A DNA stretch of 64,000 bases from UM-FILTER-40-17 sp032251335 (GTDB taxonomy: Bacteria; Bacteroidota; Bacteroidia; Flavobacteriales; Flavobacteriaceae), in NCBI GenBank assembly GCA_032251335.1, contig JAVVDW010000011.1, positions 30,852 to 94,851 on the forward strand, given 5' to 3'. Under the pieces are notes generated by a model. It was not told the origin of the DNA, did not search any database, and saw only the letters and a list, made by a program, of their open reading frames with translations. Both the position numbers and the translations under genes were made by a program. Below are positions 45,878 to 53,496 of this stretch, one piece after another. Each line of letters opens with the position of its first letter. Position 1 is the stretch's first letter.

Positions 45878-46639
45878 TTAATCGAGTTGCTTAAAATACA
45901 CATACCTCATATAAACATACTTGGCTGTAAAGTAAGCCAAAACCAAGCCTGACAAACCATCAAAAATACCGAGTTTTAAAAAATAGTGGCGAACAAATTT
46001 GTAAACCGCTTTTAAAAAATACCAAACAGCGTTGGGTTTTTTACCTTGTGCTTTGAGTTCGCGCGCTTTGAGCTTGGCATAGTGAATGCGTTTGGCTTCG
46101 TAGTGTGCAAAACTTTGGTAAGGATAGTGAATTAACGCGTTTTTGAGCAAGCCTGTGCTCCCGTTTACTTCCAGCTTTTCGTGTACGAGCCGGCCGGGTT
46201 TGTAGCGGGCTTTACCCTTTTGAAAAAGACGGTGGATTTTGTCGGTCATCCGCCCGCCAAAACGGAGACGTCTGCCTTTAAAATATATTTTTCTACGCAT
46301 CAAATAAGCATCGTGCGCATCGGGTTTTTGTATTTCCGCTTTTAATTCGGCTATGGCAGCGGCCGGTAACCGCTCGTCTGCATCGATAAAAAGTATCCAA
46401 TCGTAACTTGCCTTTGTCAAAGCAAAAGTGCGTTGAGAGGTAAAATCCACAAAGGGATTTTGAAACAGTTGTACTTGCGGAAAATCTTTTATGGCCTCCA
46501 CCGTACCATCTGTACTAAAAGAGTCCACCACGATGATTTCGTCTGCAAAAGACAGGTTTTTCAACACTTCCCTAATGTGTAAAATCTCATTGTAAGTGAT
46601 GAGCAGGGCGGATATTTTAGGCATATTTTGTGTTTTCAT
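45878..46639 (-). CDS. GT2 family glycosyltransferase, paralogue of the gene at 44967
   Basis: The 253-residue protein carries the same motifs as its neighbour (ISALLITYNEILHIREVL, EIIVVDSFSTDGTVEAIKDF, WILFIDADERLPAAAI) and the same C-terminal layout. Tandem duplication is likely. An in-frame ATG at 46663 adds 8 residues but lies within the -7 element, so I start at 46639 (MKTQNM); 46624 is also possible. Its substrates may differ from those of the paralogue, as a stepwise pair. This assignment is inference. Confidence 0.88.
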   Translation of the reverse strand: MKTQNMPKISALLITYNEILHIREVLKNLSFADEIIVVDSFSTDGTVEAIKDFPQVQLFQNPFVDFTSQRTFALTKASYDWILFIDADERLPAAAIAELKAEIQKPDAHDAYLMRRKIYFKGRRLRFGGRMTDKIHRLFQKGKARYKPGRLVHEKLEVNGSTGLLKNALIHYPYQSFAHYEAKRIHYAKLKARELKAQGKKPNAVWYFLKAVYKFVRHYFLKLGIFDGLSGLVLAYFTAKYVYMRYVYFKQLD

Positions 46640-46660
46640 CAAATTTGAGTTAAGCCCGCA

Positions 46661-46668
46661 CAAAGTTA
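46661..46668 (-). promoter_or_regulatory. -7 element (TAACTTTG) for the second GT2 gene
   Basis: TAACTTTG on the minus strand fits TAnnTTTG. It overlaps the upstream candidate ATG at 46663, which argues that translation starts at 46639 or 46624. Confidence 0.4.
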
Positions 46669-46766
46669 AACATTACGAAGTAGATTCGCATTAAACTAAA
46701 CCAAATTATGATGAAACGCCCATGGAAAAAATTTGCACACAGCCGTATGATTATCCTAGGGCGTTC

Positions 46767-46796
46767 CATGCCTGTGCTGAGCGCAGCCGAAGCATG
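46767..46796. repeat. intergenic hairpin with CTGAGCGCAGCCGAAG core
   Basis: CATGC (46767-46771) and GCATG (46792-46796) close a stem-loop whose inner arms CTGTGC and GCGCAG pair with one wobble. The CTGAGCGCAGCCGAAG core resembles short intergenic repeats I associate with Bacteroidota genomes. No second copy was noticed in this window. Confidence 0.4.
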
Positions 46797-46824
46797 ACCG
46801 CTGAAAATAAATAATTATAAACCC

Positions 46825-47691
46825 ATGAAAACATCTGTTATTATCAGTACTTACAATGCACCGGAATGGCTCGAAAAGGTACTTTGGAGCTATGCCGGGC
46901 AAACCGAAAGTTCGTTTGAACTTATCATTGCCGACGATGGCTCCGGTGAAGAAACTGCCAAACTCATCGCAAGCTTCAAAGCGCAGGCAAATTTTCCGGT
47001 CATCCATGTTTGGCAGGAAGACGAGGGTTTTCAAAAATCAAAAATATTGAACAAAGCCATTTTGGCCTGCCGCACCGATTATATTATCATGAGCGACGGC
47101 GACTGCATCGTCAGGAAAGATTTTGTGGCCAAGCATCTCAAAAAAAGGAAAAAAAGCCGGTTTCTTTCCGGTGGATATTACAAACTGCCCATGTCTGTTT
47201 CAAAATTAATATCGAAAGAAGATATTGAATCGGGACGTTGTTTTGAACTGAAATGGCTGCTTAAAAATGGCTTGGGAACTTCTTTTAAAAACAACAAATT
47301 GAATGCGGATGGCATCAAAGAAGAATTCCTGAACAGTTTTACAACCTCCAAGGCTACCTGGAACGGGCACAATGCTTCGGGTTGGCGGGAAGACATCCTG
47401 GCAGTCAACGGCTTTGACGAGCGCATGCAATATGGCGGGCAGGACAGGGAAATGGGCGAACGACTCAAAAATTTGGGCATCAAAGGCAAACAAATCAGGT
47501 ACAGTGCCATTTGCCTGCACCTCGACCACGAACGCGCTTATAAAACGAAAGCATCCATCAAACTGAACAAAAAAATCCGGAAATACACCCGCAACAAACA
47601 CATCAAAGTCACTCCTTACGGCATCCGGAAGTTTGAACCTTTGGATGCGATTCGGCCGGAGGAAGCGTCGGTGGATTCATGTACAACTTAG
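46825..47691 (+). CDS. GT2 family glycosyltransferase with galactosyltransferase-like C-domain
   Basis: The 288-residue GT-A enzyme has VIISTYNAPEWLEKVLWSYA, LIIADDGSGEETAKL, and the metal motif YIIMSDGDCIVRKDFVAKH. The C-terminal half, with NASGWREDILAVNGFDERM and QYGGQDREMGERL, fits the Glyco_transf_7C type domain of chondroitin polymerase and galactosyltransferases. It faces the opposite way from the two GT2 genes. Substrate is unknown; its place in the cluster suggests surface glycan synthesis. Confidence 0.9.
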   Translation: MKTSVIISTYNAPEWLEKVLWSYAGQTESSFELIIADDGSGEETAKLIASFKAQANFPVIHVWQEDEGFQKSKILNKAILACRTDYIIMSDGDCIVRKDFVAKHLKKRKKSRFLSGGYYKLPMSVSKLISKEDIESGRCFELKWLLKNGLGTSFKNNKLNADGIKEEFLNSFTTSKATWNGHNASGWREDILAVNGFDERMQYGGQDREMGERLKNLGIKGKQIRYSAICLHLDHERAYKTKASIKLNKKIRKYTRNKHIKVTPYGIRKFEPLDAIRPEEASVDSCTT

Positions 47692-47692
47692 G

Positions 47693-47718
47693 CAACGTGC
47701 CGTGGCTATGAGCCGTTG
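47693..47718. repeat. intergenic hairpin flanking the toxin-antitoxin pair
   Basis: CAAC (47693-47696) pairs with GTTG (47715-47718) and GGCT (47704-47707) with AGCC (47711-47714) around ATG, with a 7-nt bulge GTGCCGT. It starts just after the GT2 stop. It is not a recognised attC site, and its role is unknown. Confidence 0.3.
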
Positions 47719-47796
47719 TGGATTTTTATGCGCTAGCTTTTCAGTTTAGCACTAACCTATATTTTATTAACTTTTATTTAATTTAAACACCTAAGA

Positions 47797-47828
47797 AACA
47801 GTTGCTTAGAACTTTTGTTAGCAACTGT
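47797..47828 (-). terminator. possible terminator of the toxin-antitoxin operon
   Basis: ACAGTTGCT (47798-47806) and AGCAACTGT (47820-47828) form a perfect 9-bp stem with a 13-nt loop, followed on the minus strand by TTTCTT. It lies directly after the toxin stop. The T-tract is modest. Confidence 0.5.
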
Positions 47829-47830
47829 CT

Positions 47831-48148
47831 TTATTCCGTTCTTTTCATTTTAAGTGGATTTTGTCGTGTGTCAAAAACATCATTTATCTCAATCCTATTC
47901 TCAGAATTATTAATCCAGTAAATTATTTTATAGTTTTTGTAAATTAAATATCTAAATTGTTGTTTTCTGTTTTTTAGCAATTCCTCGACTTGTCCCATTT
48001 CGGGTTGTCGCTTAAGTTTTAGTGCTTCATTAAAAATACCGTCAATTAGTTTCTTAGCAATTCTATAGCTTGCTTTTCTATTATAGTAATCAAATATTTT
48101 TTCAAGTTCCTTTTCAGAAGATTCAGTCCAATAAACTTCTAAACCCAT
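47831..48148 (-). CDS. RelE/ParE family toxin
   Basis: The 105-residue protein fits the RelE/ParE fold: VYWTESSEKELEKIFDYYNRK near the N-terminus, IFNEALKLKRQPEMGQ, and the central YRYLIYKNYKIIYWI-like FRYLIYKNYKIIYWINN, ending in VFDTRQNP. RelE members cut mRNA on the ribosome and ParE members inhibit gyrase; the DTRQNP ending is common in ParE-like Bacteroidota toxins, but I cannot choose. It overlaps the antitoxin gene by 10 nt. The pair is noticeably richer in A+T than its neighbours, which suggests transfer. Confidence 0.88.
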   Translation of the reverse strand: MGLEVYWTESSEKELEKIFDYYNRKASYRIAKKLIDGIFNEALKLKRQPEMGQVEELLKNRKQQFRYLIYKNYKIIYWINNSENRIEINDVFDTRQNPLKMKRTE

Positions 48149-48381
48149 TTCTCTATTTTGGCTTTTAAGTCACTTGCTTTGGTTAATCTTCCATTTTTAG
48201 AATCATCCATTGATTTGTCTATTCTTTCATTAAATTCTTCAATGGTCATCGGTTTGAAATCTTCATTTTTAGAAGTTTTATTTTCTTTCAGTAAAATTTT
48301 TTCAAGACGAATAATGACTTCTTCGCTTTGAACTTTTAAAAACTCTTGAATAAATTCTATTTTTCTAGTGTGAATATCCAT
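48139..48381 (-). CDS. antitoxin partner of the RelE/ParE toxin
   Basis: The protein has 80 residues from the ATG at 48381 (MDIHTRKIEF). A longer frame starting at TTG 48399 lies within the -7 element and is unlikely. The sequence (KIEFIQEFLKVQSEEVIIRLEK-type helix, here IEFIQEFLKVQSEEVI) is helical and charged, as in the short antitoxins next to such toxins in Bacteroidota. The C-terminal ASDLKAKIEKWV probably binds the toxin. It lies upstream of the toxin with 10 nt overlap, the usual order. Confidence 0.82.
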   Translation of the reverse strand: MDIHTRKIEFIQEFLKVQSEEVIIRLEKILLKENKTSKNEDFKPMTIEEFNERIDKSMDDSKNGRLTKASDLKAKIEKWV

Positions 48382-48396
48382 TCCTATGATTTTTAT

Positions 48397-48404
48397 CAAA
48401 TATA
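48397..48404 (-). promoter_or_regulatory. -7 element (TATATTTG) for the toxin-antitoxin operon
   Basis: TATATTTG on the minus strand fits TAnnTTTG, 15 nt before the ATG at 48381. It covers the alternative TTG start, so it decides for 48381. Confidence 0.4.
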
Positions 48405-48483
48405 CAAATTAATATTTTTTTGAGTCAGATTTTTTTCAGCTTGTAGCCAACTTTCAAGTCAGCTTCACTGATTTCAACGAATT

Positions 48484-49524
48484 TCAAAGCCTATAATAAT
48501 GATGCTTCAATCTGGCCTGCATTTTCCTTATGATGTTTAGCGGTTTTCTTCCGCTGACATACTTTTCTTTGTTTTCATAAAAGTCAACGCAGGTGTCAAC
48601 TATCCGCTCACTCGATTTTCCATCGGTGTAAGGGTGCATTTCTGCTATAAAACCTTTGATTTTAAGAATCAAATCATCGGGATTTTGCAAGACACTTTCT
48701 ATTGCCATCCCTATTTCTTCAGGGTTGATGATGTTGTAAAGATGATTTCCCGGACGGTTGTTTCGGTAGGTCACCACCGGTTTTTCCTGTAACAAAAATT
48801 CATAAATGGCAGAAGTGGTATCTGCCAACATGATATCTGCCTTTTTAAATAAGGGAATCAAATCGACTGTGTCGTGAAAGCTGAGATGTTCGCTTTGGAT
48901 ATTTTTAAATTTTCTGACGATAGCTTTGTCCATTTTCGGGTGCAAAACCACCATCCATTGGTATTTACCGGATGACGAAAGCCTTTTTATTTCATTGAAA
49001 ACATCTTTGGAGTGTGCCAAACTCAACCGGGGCGTGAAAGTGGATGAAACCAACACCACCGGTTTTTCATTTTTGTCTGTTTTTTCAAGCGGAAACAACG
49101 TATCCACTTTTGGCCATCCTGTTTCTACTACTCCAAAATGACCTTGTTCTTTGGCCAATTCTTCAAATTTACCCGTGGTGGAAGGCCCTTGTGTACAATA
49201 CAAATCAAACAAGCCGCGGATGCGAAAATGTCCTACATTTTCAGCCCTTTTGCCGACAGAAAAACCGTGAAACACCTGCACTTTGATACCCGGGAAAAAA
49301 TCGGGGACAGTATTGCTCGCACACAAAACGATATGCGGATTGTACTGTATGACCTCCTTTACGCCCGGCAAAACAACTTCCGAGCCCGATAGATGTGCCA
49401 GGGTTTCTTTTTCTTCTGCAAACCACTTTACCTCATAACCCCTGCGAAGAATTTCGGTTTCTAAAGGTTTTCCGATGGGAATGCCATAGACGTAAGAAAT
49501 ATGGATAAGAAAGCGATAATGCAC
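48484..49524 (-). CDS. CDP-glycerol glycerophosphotransferase family protein (TagB/TagF-like)
   Basis: The 346-residue GT-B enzyme matches the family of poly(glycerol-phosphate) and poly(ribitol-phosphate) transferases: VFHGFSVGKRAENVGHFRIR, LYCTQGPSTTGKF, VVLHPKMDKA and LADTTSAIYEFLLQEKPVVT. No membrane helix or extra N-domain is seen, so it resembles the short TagB type. The start is GTG (49524). Family members move an alcohol phosphate from a CDP donor to a lipid-linked glycan. The donor here is unknown: no TagD-type cytidylyltransferase is in the window. Confidence 0.85.
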   Translation of the reverse strand: MHYRFLIHISYVYGIPIGKPLETEILRRGYEVKWFAEEKETLAHLSGSEVVLPGVKEVIQYNPHIVLCASNTVPDFFPGIKVQVFHGFSVGKRAENVGHFRIRGLFDLYCTQGPSTTGKFEELAKEQGHFGVVETGWPKVDTLFPLEKTDKNEKPVVLVSSTFTPRLSLAHSKDVFNEIKRLSSSGKYQWMVVLHPKMDKAIVRKFKNIQSEHLSFHDTVDLIPLFKKADIMLADTTSAIYEFLLQEKPVVTYRNNRPGNHLYNIINPEEIGMAIESVLQNPDDLILKIKGFIAEMHPYTDGKSSERIVDTCVDFYENKEKYVSGRKPLNIIRKMQARLKHHYYRL

Positions 49525-49583
49525 CTTAAAAATTTTCCTTTTGGTCGTATCGTAAAATTCAACCTTAAATCTTTAATCAAATC

Positions 49584-50726
49584 TTAAGGTAACTTGGCTT
49601 TTAAAAAATTATCGATTGCTTTTGCGCCTTTTTGGCTGGCAGTTTCCTTAGAATCTATCAAAAAATTTTCCTCTAAAAATGCGCTTTGTTTTTCTTTGAA
49701 AGCGGTTAGTGTTTCCGTCTCGGTTTGCAACGCTTCGTGAAGTTGCCCGACCCCGTCAATAACCAATCCCATCTGCCAAAAACGGTAGCTCAGATCGTCT
49801 TGCCAAGCCGTGAGATGACTATTTATAAACACGCAAGGCCGCGGCATGATGACAAACTCAAAAACTTGGCTGGACACATCGCCCAAATAAATATCAGCTG
49901 CTAAAGCATAGGACATATCCGAACTGCTTACGCTCCCCAAGTCGATAAAGATGTTTTCGGCTTCAAAATATTTTTGGGGAATATCAGCAGGTTTGAGGAA
50001 CCCTTTTCGGTTGAAAAGATAAATATGCGGGGCAAAAATCAGGTTAAATTCTTTGGATTGATAGAAATATTCTAAGACTTCCAAGCCGTGTTTGTACCAG
50101 GAAGACGTCAATCTATTGAAATGTGGATTGTATATCACTATGGGCTTATCATCCTTAAACAGCGTCTTTTTATTATTAAAATTTATCAAGTCAAATTTGG
50201 GATAGCCAATGATTTCGGAACTTTTGGCCAATATACCGAGCTTCTCTAAATTTTCTTTATAAAGCGGGCCGTGCAAAAGGTGTAAATCAAAAAGTTTTAA
50301 TTCAGGTATGTAGGAATAATCGCGACCGGCCGGACCGTGGCCCGTAAAAATAAAAAAGGGTTTTTGAGCCTTTTTTCTGGCCTTAAAAAGATATTTGTGG
50401 TTTTTCTCAGTAAAAACTACAGCATCGTAACTCAATAGTATTTTTTTGTAGGTTCTAAAGAAGAATACGGAACTTGGTTTTTTCCTTCCTGTGAAGTAGT
50501 CGATAATTTTTCTTGCCAAGGGCTTCTCCAATTGTATAACACTTATATTTTTAGCTTCGAGTAGGTCTAAAAAATAAAACAGAACTTCATGCTTGTATCT
50601 ATAGGTCAAGATATCTATTTTAAAATCCGAATTTTTGGACAACTCAGATGCTAAACCTAAAAAATGTGGGATGTGATGAATTTCTTCGAAATAAAGGAAG
50701 GCTACGCGTTTTTTTACAGAATTCAC
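49584..50726 (-). CDS. CDP-glycerol glycerophosphotransferase-like protein, divergent
   Basis: The 380-residue protein shares the layout of the TagB/TagF family: FTGHGPAGRDYSYIPELK, LHLLHGPLYKENLEK, VIYNPHFNRLTSSWYKHG and LGDVSSQVFEFVIMPRP. It is less typical than its two neighbours. The start is GTG (50726), as no ATG precedes the first conserved segment KKRVAFLYFEEIHH. Next on the same strand, 59 nt on, is the related gene at 48484-49524; they may be an operon. It probably transfers another alcohol phosphate or acts at another step. Confidence 0.8.
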   Translation of the reverse strand: MNSVKKRVAFLYFEEIHHIPHFLGLASELSKNSDFKIDILTYRYKHEVLFYFLDLLEAKNISVIQLEKPLARKIIDYFTGRKKPSSVFFFRTYKKILLSYDAVVFTEKNHKYLFKARKKAQKPFFIFTGHGPAGRDYSYIPELKLFDLHLLHGPLYKENLEKLGILAKSSEIIGYPKFDLINFNNKKTLFKDDKPIVIYNPHFNRLTSSWYKHGLEVLEYFYQSKEFNLIFAPHIYLFNRKGFLKPADIPQKYFEAENIFIDLGSVSSSDMSYALAADIYLGDVSSQVFEFVIMPRPCVFINSHLTAWQDDLSYRFWQMGLVIDGVGQLHEALQTETETLTAFKEKQSAFLEENFLIDSKETASQKGAKAIDNFLKAKLP

Positions 50727-50956
50727 GAATGGATAAAAATTAGAGGATTTAAATATTAAAGGAAATAATTAGAAAAGTTTTGGCATTTAATGCATCTCAA
50801 TTTTTCAGTAATTTAACAGCCTTAAAAACGACTACCCTACCTGGAAAGTCTTGCGAGAATGTTACTTTAATCAAATATTAATTTTTGTGTCAGATCAAAA
50901 ATCTTCCAAACACTTGTGGTTTATGCAAAAAAAGAATGGTAAAACTCTTACAATAA

Positions 50957-51565
50957 ATGGCTTACAATATTAAACTTACCGGCAAAAACTTAATAGAAGC
51001 CGAAATGTTGATTTGTGAGGTCAGCCAGATTTTAAATCAACTGAAATTTCCCTATGCTTTGGAAGGCGGAACGCTTTTGGGCATCCATAGAGACGGTCAT
51101 TTGTTGCCTTGGGACAATGATGTGGATTTCAGTATGCAACGCGTGCACCTGCCTGAAATGAAAAAACTTGACAAAGTTTTAAATCAAAACGGGTTTCGGC
51201 TCAGGGTGCGATATTTTAAAACCGACCAAAAGCCGTTTTTTAAAAAAGGTGATATCCGCATCCTTAAAATCAGAAAAAAGAAATGGCTGGGTTTACTAAA
51301 AGGTAAGGTTGCACTGGATGTTTTTATCAAATACCAATTGGGCCAAAATTTATATTGGTTAGTTGGTGATGGTATTCTTAAATCCTGTCCGGTATCTTTC
51401 TACGAAAAAGAAGAAACCATCCATTTTAAAGGAATCGATTTTCCCACGCCTAGTCCTATTGCAGATTATTTAGCCCACCGTTATGGAAATTGGAAAAAAC
51501 CGGAACCCATCTGGAACACTTTTGAAAACGACAAGTCTATTGTCAGAGGTGATCTGAAGGATTAA
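50957..51565 (+). CDS. LicD family phosphotransferase
   Basis: The 202-residue protein has the LicD signature ALEGGTLLGIHRDGHLLPWD followed by NDVDF, with metal-binding Asp53, Asp55 and Asp57 of the nucleotidyltransferase-like fold. LicD proteins add phosphocholine or other alcohol phosphates from CDP donors to surface glycans. The RKKKWLGLLKGKVALDVFIKY region matches the family middle (second half as KVALDVFIKY). It is the only plus-strand gene in its stretch, and its stop shares bases with the stop of the convergent gene at 51562. Confidence 0.88.
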   Translation: MAYNIKLTGKNLIEAEMLICEVSQILNQLKFPYALEGGTLLGIHRDGHLLPWDNDVDFSMQRVHLPEMKKLDKVLNQNGFRLRVRYFKTDQKPFFKKGDIRILKIRKKKWLGLLKGKVALDVFIKYQLGQNLYWLVGDGILKSCPVSFYEKEETIHFKGIDFPTPSPIADYLAHRYGNWKKPEPIWNTFENDKSIVRGDLKD

Positions 51566-52596
51566 AAACCAAATTCCTTATAAATTTTAAATTTTCTGAA
51601 AAGCGATAGTTTTCTGCGCTCGGGAACACCAAATTCTTTGATGTAAAACCGCACGGCATCTACCATCCGCTGAGCCGAATGTCCGTCTTTGTAGGGATGA
51701 TAGGTATCGGATATGATTTTTCGCTGCGGTTTAAAGGCATCTTTTTGCAAATTTTCAGCCACACTTTCAGCCAGCCTGTCATACGTCAAACGGTTGTCCC
51801 ACAAGATTTGCGCTGATATGTTTTTAAAAGTAAGCACCGGCTTGTCTAACAAGAGAAATTCGTAGATGACGGAGGATGTGTCGCTGATGAGCAAATCGGC
51901 CATCATCAGGTATTTGGTGATATTTCGCTCCGATTCAAAGCGCACATTGTCTATACTTTCGGCCAGTTTTATATAATCTTCTATGAGTTCTTTACCCATC
52001 AAATCGTGAAATTTGATAAGAATTAGATAGTTTTTATTTTCGGCCAAACGCTTTATTTCTTCTTTCAGAAAAGGCGCAGAAGTGAGTGAAGGCGAAAAAG
52101 TGGGCGCGTACAGGAGTATTTTTTCGGCTTGGTATTTTTTGAGCAGCGCTTCTTTGACGGGTTGATATTTTTTGGGGTTGCTCCAATAGATATCAAATTT
52201 TGACCAGCCGGTTTCGATGACTTCAAAATCTTTGTATTTTTCTTTTAGCTTTAAAAACCTGTTTGTGAAATAGGAGCCCTGCGTCAGATACAAATCAAAA
52301 TAATGGCGGATTTTAAAATGGCTTTTCTTTTCACCCGCCAAGCCATGAAAAACTTGCACTTTCACCCCGCGCAAATAATGTGGCACTTCGTTGCCCGGCA
52401 CGAAAATTGCGTCGCCCCGATAGGCTTTTAAATCTTCCATTTTTGAGGTAAAAGGCTCGCCTTGAAAGGGAAATTTGTCGGCGATTTTGGGGTACACATA
52501 CCACAAAAAATCTTCATTCTGCGCTTTCAAAACCTCTTTGATCGGGTTCAGCACATCAAACGCATACGGGTTTTTGCAGAATAAAATATGCCTCAT
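51562..52596 (-). CDS. CDP-glycerol glycerophosphotransferase family protein (TagB/TagF-like)
   Basis: The 344-residue protein is clearly related to the one at 48484-49524: VFHGLAGEKKSHFKIRHYFD, LYLTQGSYFTNRFLK, LLYAPTFSPSLTSAP, LISDTSSVIYEFLLLDKPV. Its start overlaps the stop of the nucleotidyltransferase gene by 4 nt (ATGA), so the two are translationally coupled; that gene may supply its activated donor. Its stop is shared with the LicD gene on the other strand, at TTAA. Confidence 0.87.
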   Translation of the reverse strand: MRHILFCKNPYAFDVLNPIKEVLKAQNEDFLWYVYPKIADKFPFQGEPFTSKMEDLKAYRGDAIFVPGNEVPHYLRGVKVQVFHGLAGEKKSHFKIRHYFDLYLTQGSYFTNRFLKLKEKYKDFEVIETGWSKFDIYWSNPKKYQPVKEALLKKYQAEKILLYAPTFSPSLTSAPFLKEEIKRLAENKNYLILIKFHDLMGKELIEDYIKLAESIDNVRFESERNITKYLMMADLLISDTSSVIYEFLLLDKPVLTFKNISAQILWDNRLTYDRLAESVAENLQKDAFKPQRKIISDTYHPYKDGHSAQRMVDAVRFYIKEFGVPERRKLSLFRKFKIYKEFGF

Positions 52597-53282
52597 TTTG
52601 TATGGAATAGGCTGTTGGCGTTGTCCAAATCTTCTTGAAAGTCAATTTCCACGCAATTAAACTGAGAGATGTCCACCGGCACAATCTTAAGTCCGTCATT
52701 TTCAATGGCCAATTCGATCCCTTTTTCAAAATAATCCTGATCATCACATTTCTCCAACCACTTGATGAGCGTTTTGATGTCTTTTTTGGCAATGAAATTG
52801 ATGCCTACGGCCTCGCCCAAAGCATTTTGTACTGATTTTGACAGTTTATTGATGTAGCCGTCTTTCAAGGTATATTTTACCTCTTCCTCTCCCACTTTTG
52901 CCGTGTTTACCACCACAAACGACTGCTTCTTTTTGATATAGGGTTTCAATACAGCCAATAAATTTTCATCGAAAACAACATCGCCATTTATCCACAAAAC
53001 TTTTTGATTTTTATTTTTTTTCAGGGCGTGCAACAAACTTTTGGAAGTATTGGTCGTATCAAAAAATGTATTGTAAACGTAAGCCAGTTCGGGAAAACTT
53101 TCCATAATCAAATCCTTTTTAAAACCGACTACCACCATAATGTTGTCCGGATTGAAATATTTGGACAAATGCGCGGTTTGCATTTCCATAATGCTTTTGC
53201 CGTTTTGAAGAACCGTGAGCGGTTTGGGTGCAGGATTTCCTAGGCGAGAACCTATTCCGGCTGCGAGAATAATGATTTTCAT
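52593..53282 (-). CDS. sugar/choline-phosphate nucleotidyltransferase (LicC-like)
   Basis: The 229-residue nucleotidyltransferase has the Rossmann signature LAAGIGSRLG followed by APKPLTVLQNGKSIMEMQ, and the metal-binding LWINGDVVFDENLL. The segment NTFFDTTNTSKSLLHALKK recalls LicC-type phosphocholine cytidylyltransferases. With a TagF-like and a LicD gene next door, CTP-dependent activation of an alcohol phosphate is the best guess; a hexose-1-phosphate is an alternative. It is first in a coupled pair and follows a strong promoter and long leader. Confidence 0.82.
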   Translation of the reverse strand: MKIIILAAGIGSRLGNPAPKPLTVLQNGKSIMEMQTAHLSKYFNPDNIMVVVGFKKDLIMESFPELAYVYNTFFDTTNTSKSLLHALKKNKNQKVLWINGDVVFDENLLAVLKPYIKKKQSFVVVNTAKVGEEEVKYTLKDGYINKLSKSVQNALGEAVGINFIAKKDIKTLIKWLEKCDDQDYFEKGIELAIENDGLKIVPVDISQFNCVEIDFQEDLDNANSLFHTK

Positions 53283-53443
53283 GTGCTTCTAATTATTGCT
53301 ACTAATTAAATCAAAACCAACACCTTAAATCAGCCGTGTTGATACAAAACGCTATGAAAAATTATGCCTTTTGATTCAAATTGGCTGGCTTGATGAAACG
53401 GCTAATAGGCATTTCAATTCTTAAGATTTACTTAAGGTGCTGA
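53283..53443 (-). other. 160-nt 5' leader with nested stems
   Basis: The predicted transcript start near 53443 leaves about 160 nt before the ATG at 53282. An 8-bp perfect pair CACCTTAA/TTAAGGTG (arms 53432-53439 and 53321-53328) closes the leader, and ATGCCT/AGGCAT (arms 53407-53412 and 53364-53369) lies within it. No reading frame stands out. It could be a cis-acting RNA switch or attenuator; it matches no class I know. Confidence 0.35.
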
Positions 53444-53448
53444 TGCCC

Positions 53449-53477
53449 CAAAGATAGAATAATCTAAACAGCTACAA
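53449..53477 (-). promoter_or_regulatory. strong flavobacterial promoter for the nucleotidyltransferase-TagF pair
   Basis: On the minus strand TTG (in TTTTG), an 18-nt spacer and TATCTTTG form a full match to TTG-N17-23-TAnnTTTG. It is the best promoter I found in the window. It lies just after the dapD stop (53497). Confidence 0.7.
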
Positions 53478-53496
53478 AATAATTAAAGCTAAAATG

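Noticed and set aside
47693..47718. Integron attC site beside the toxin-antitoxin pair
   Set aside because: The hairpin lacks the GTTRRRY and RYYYAAC ends and no integrase gene is present.
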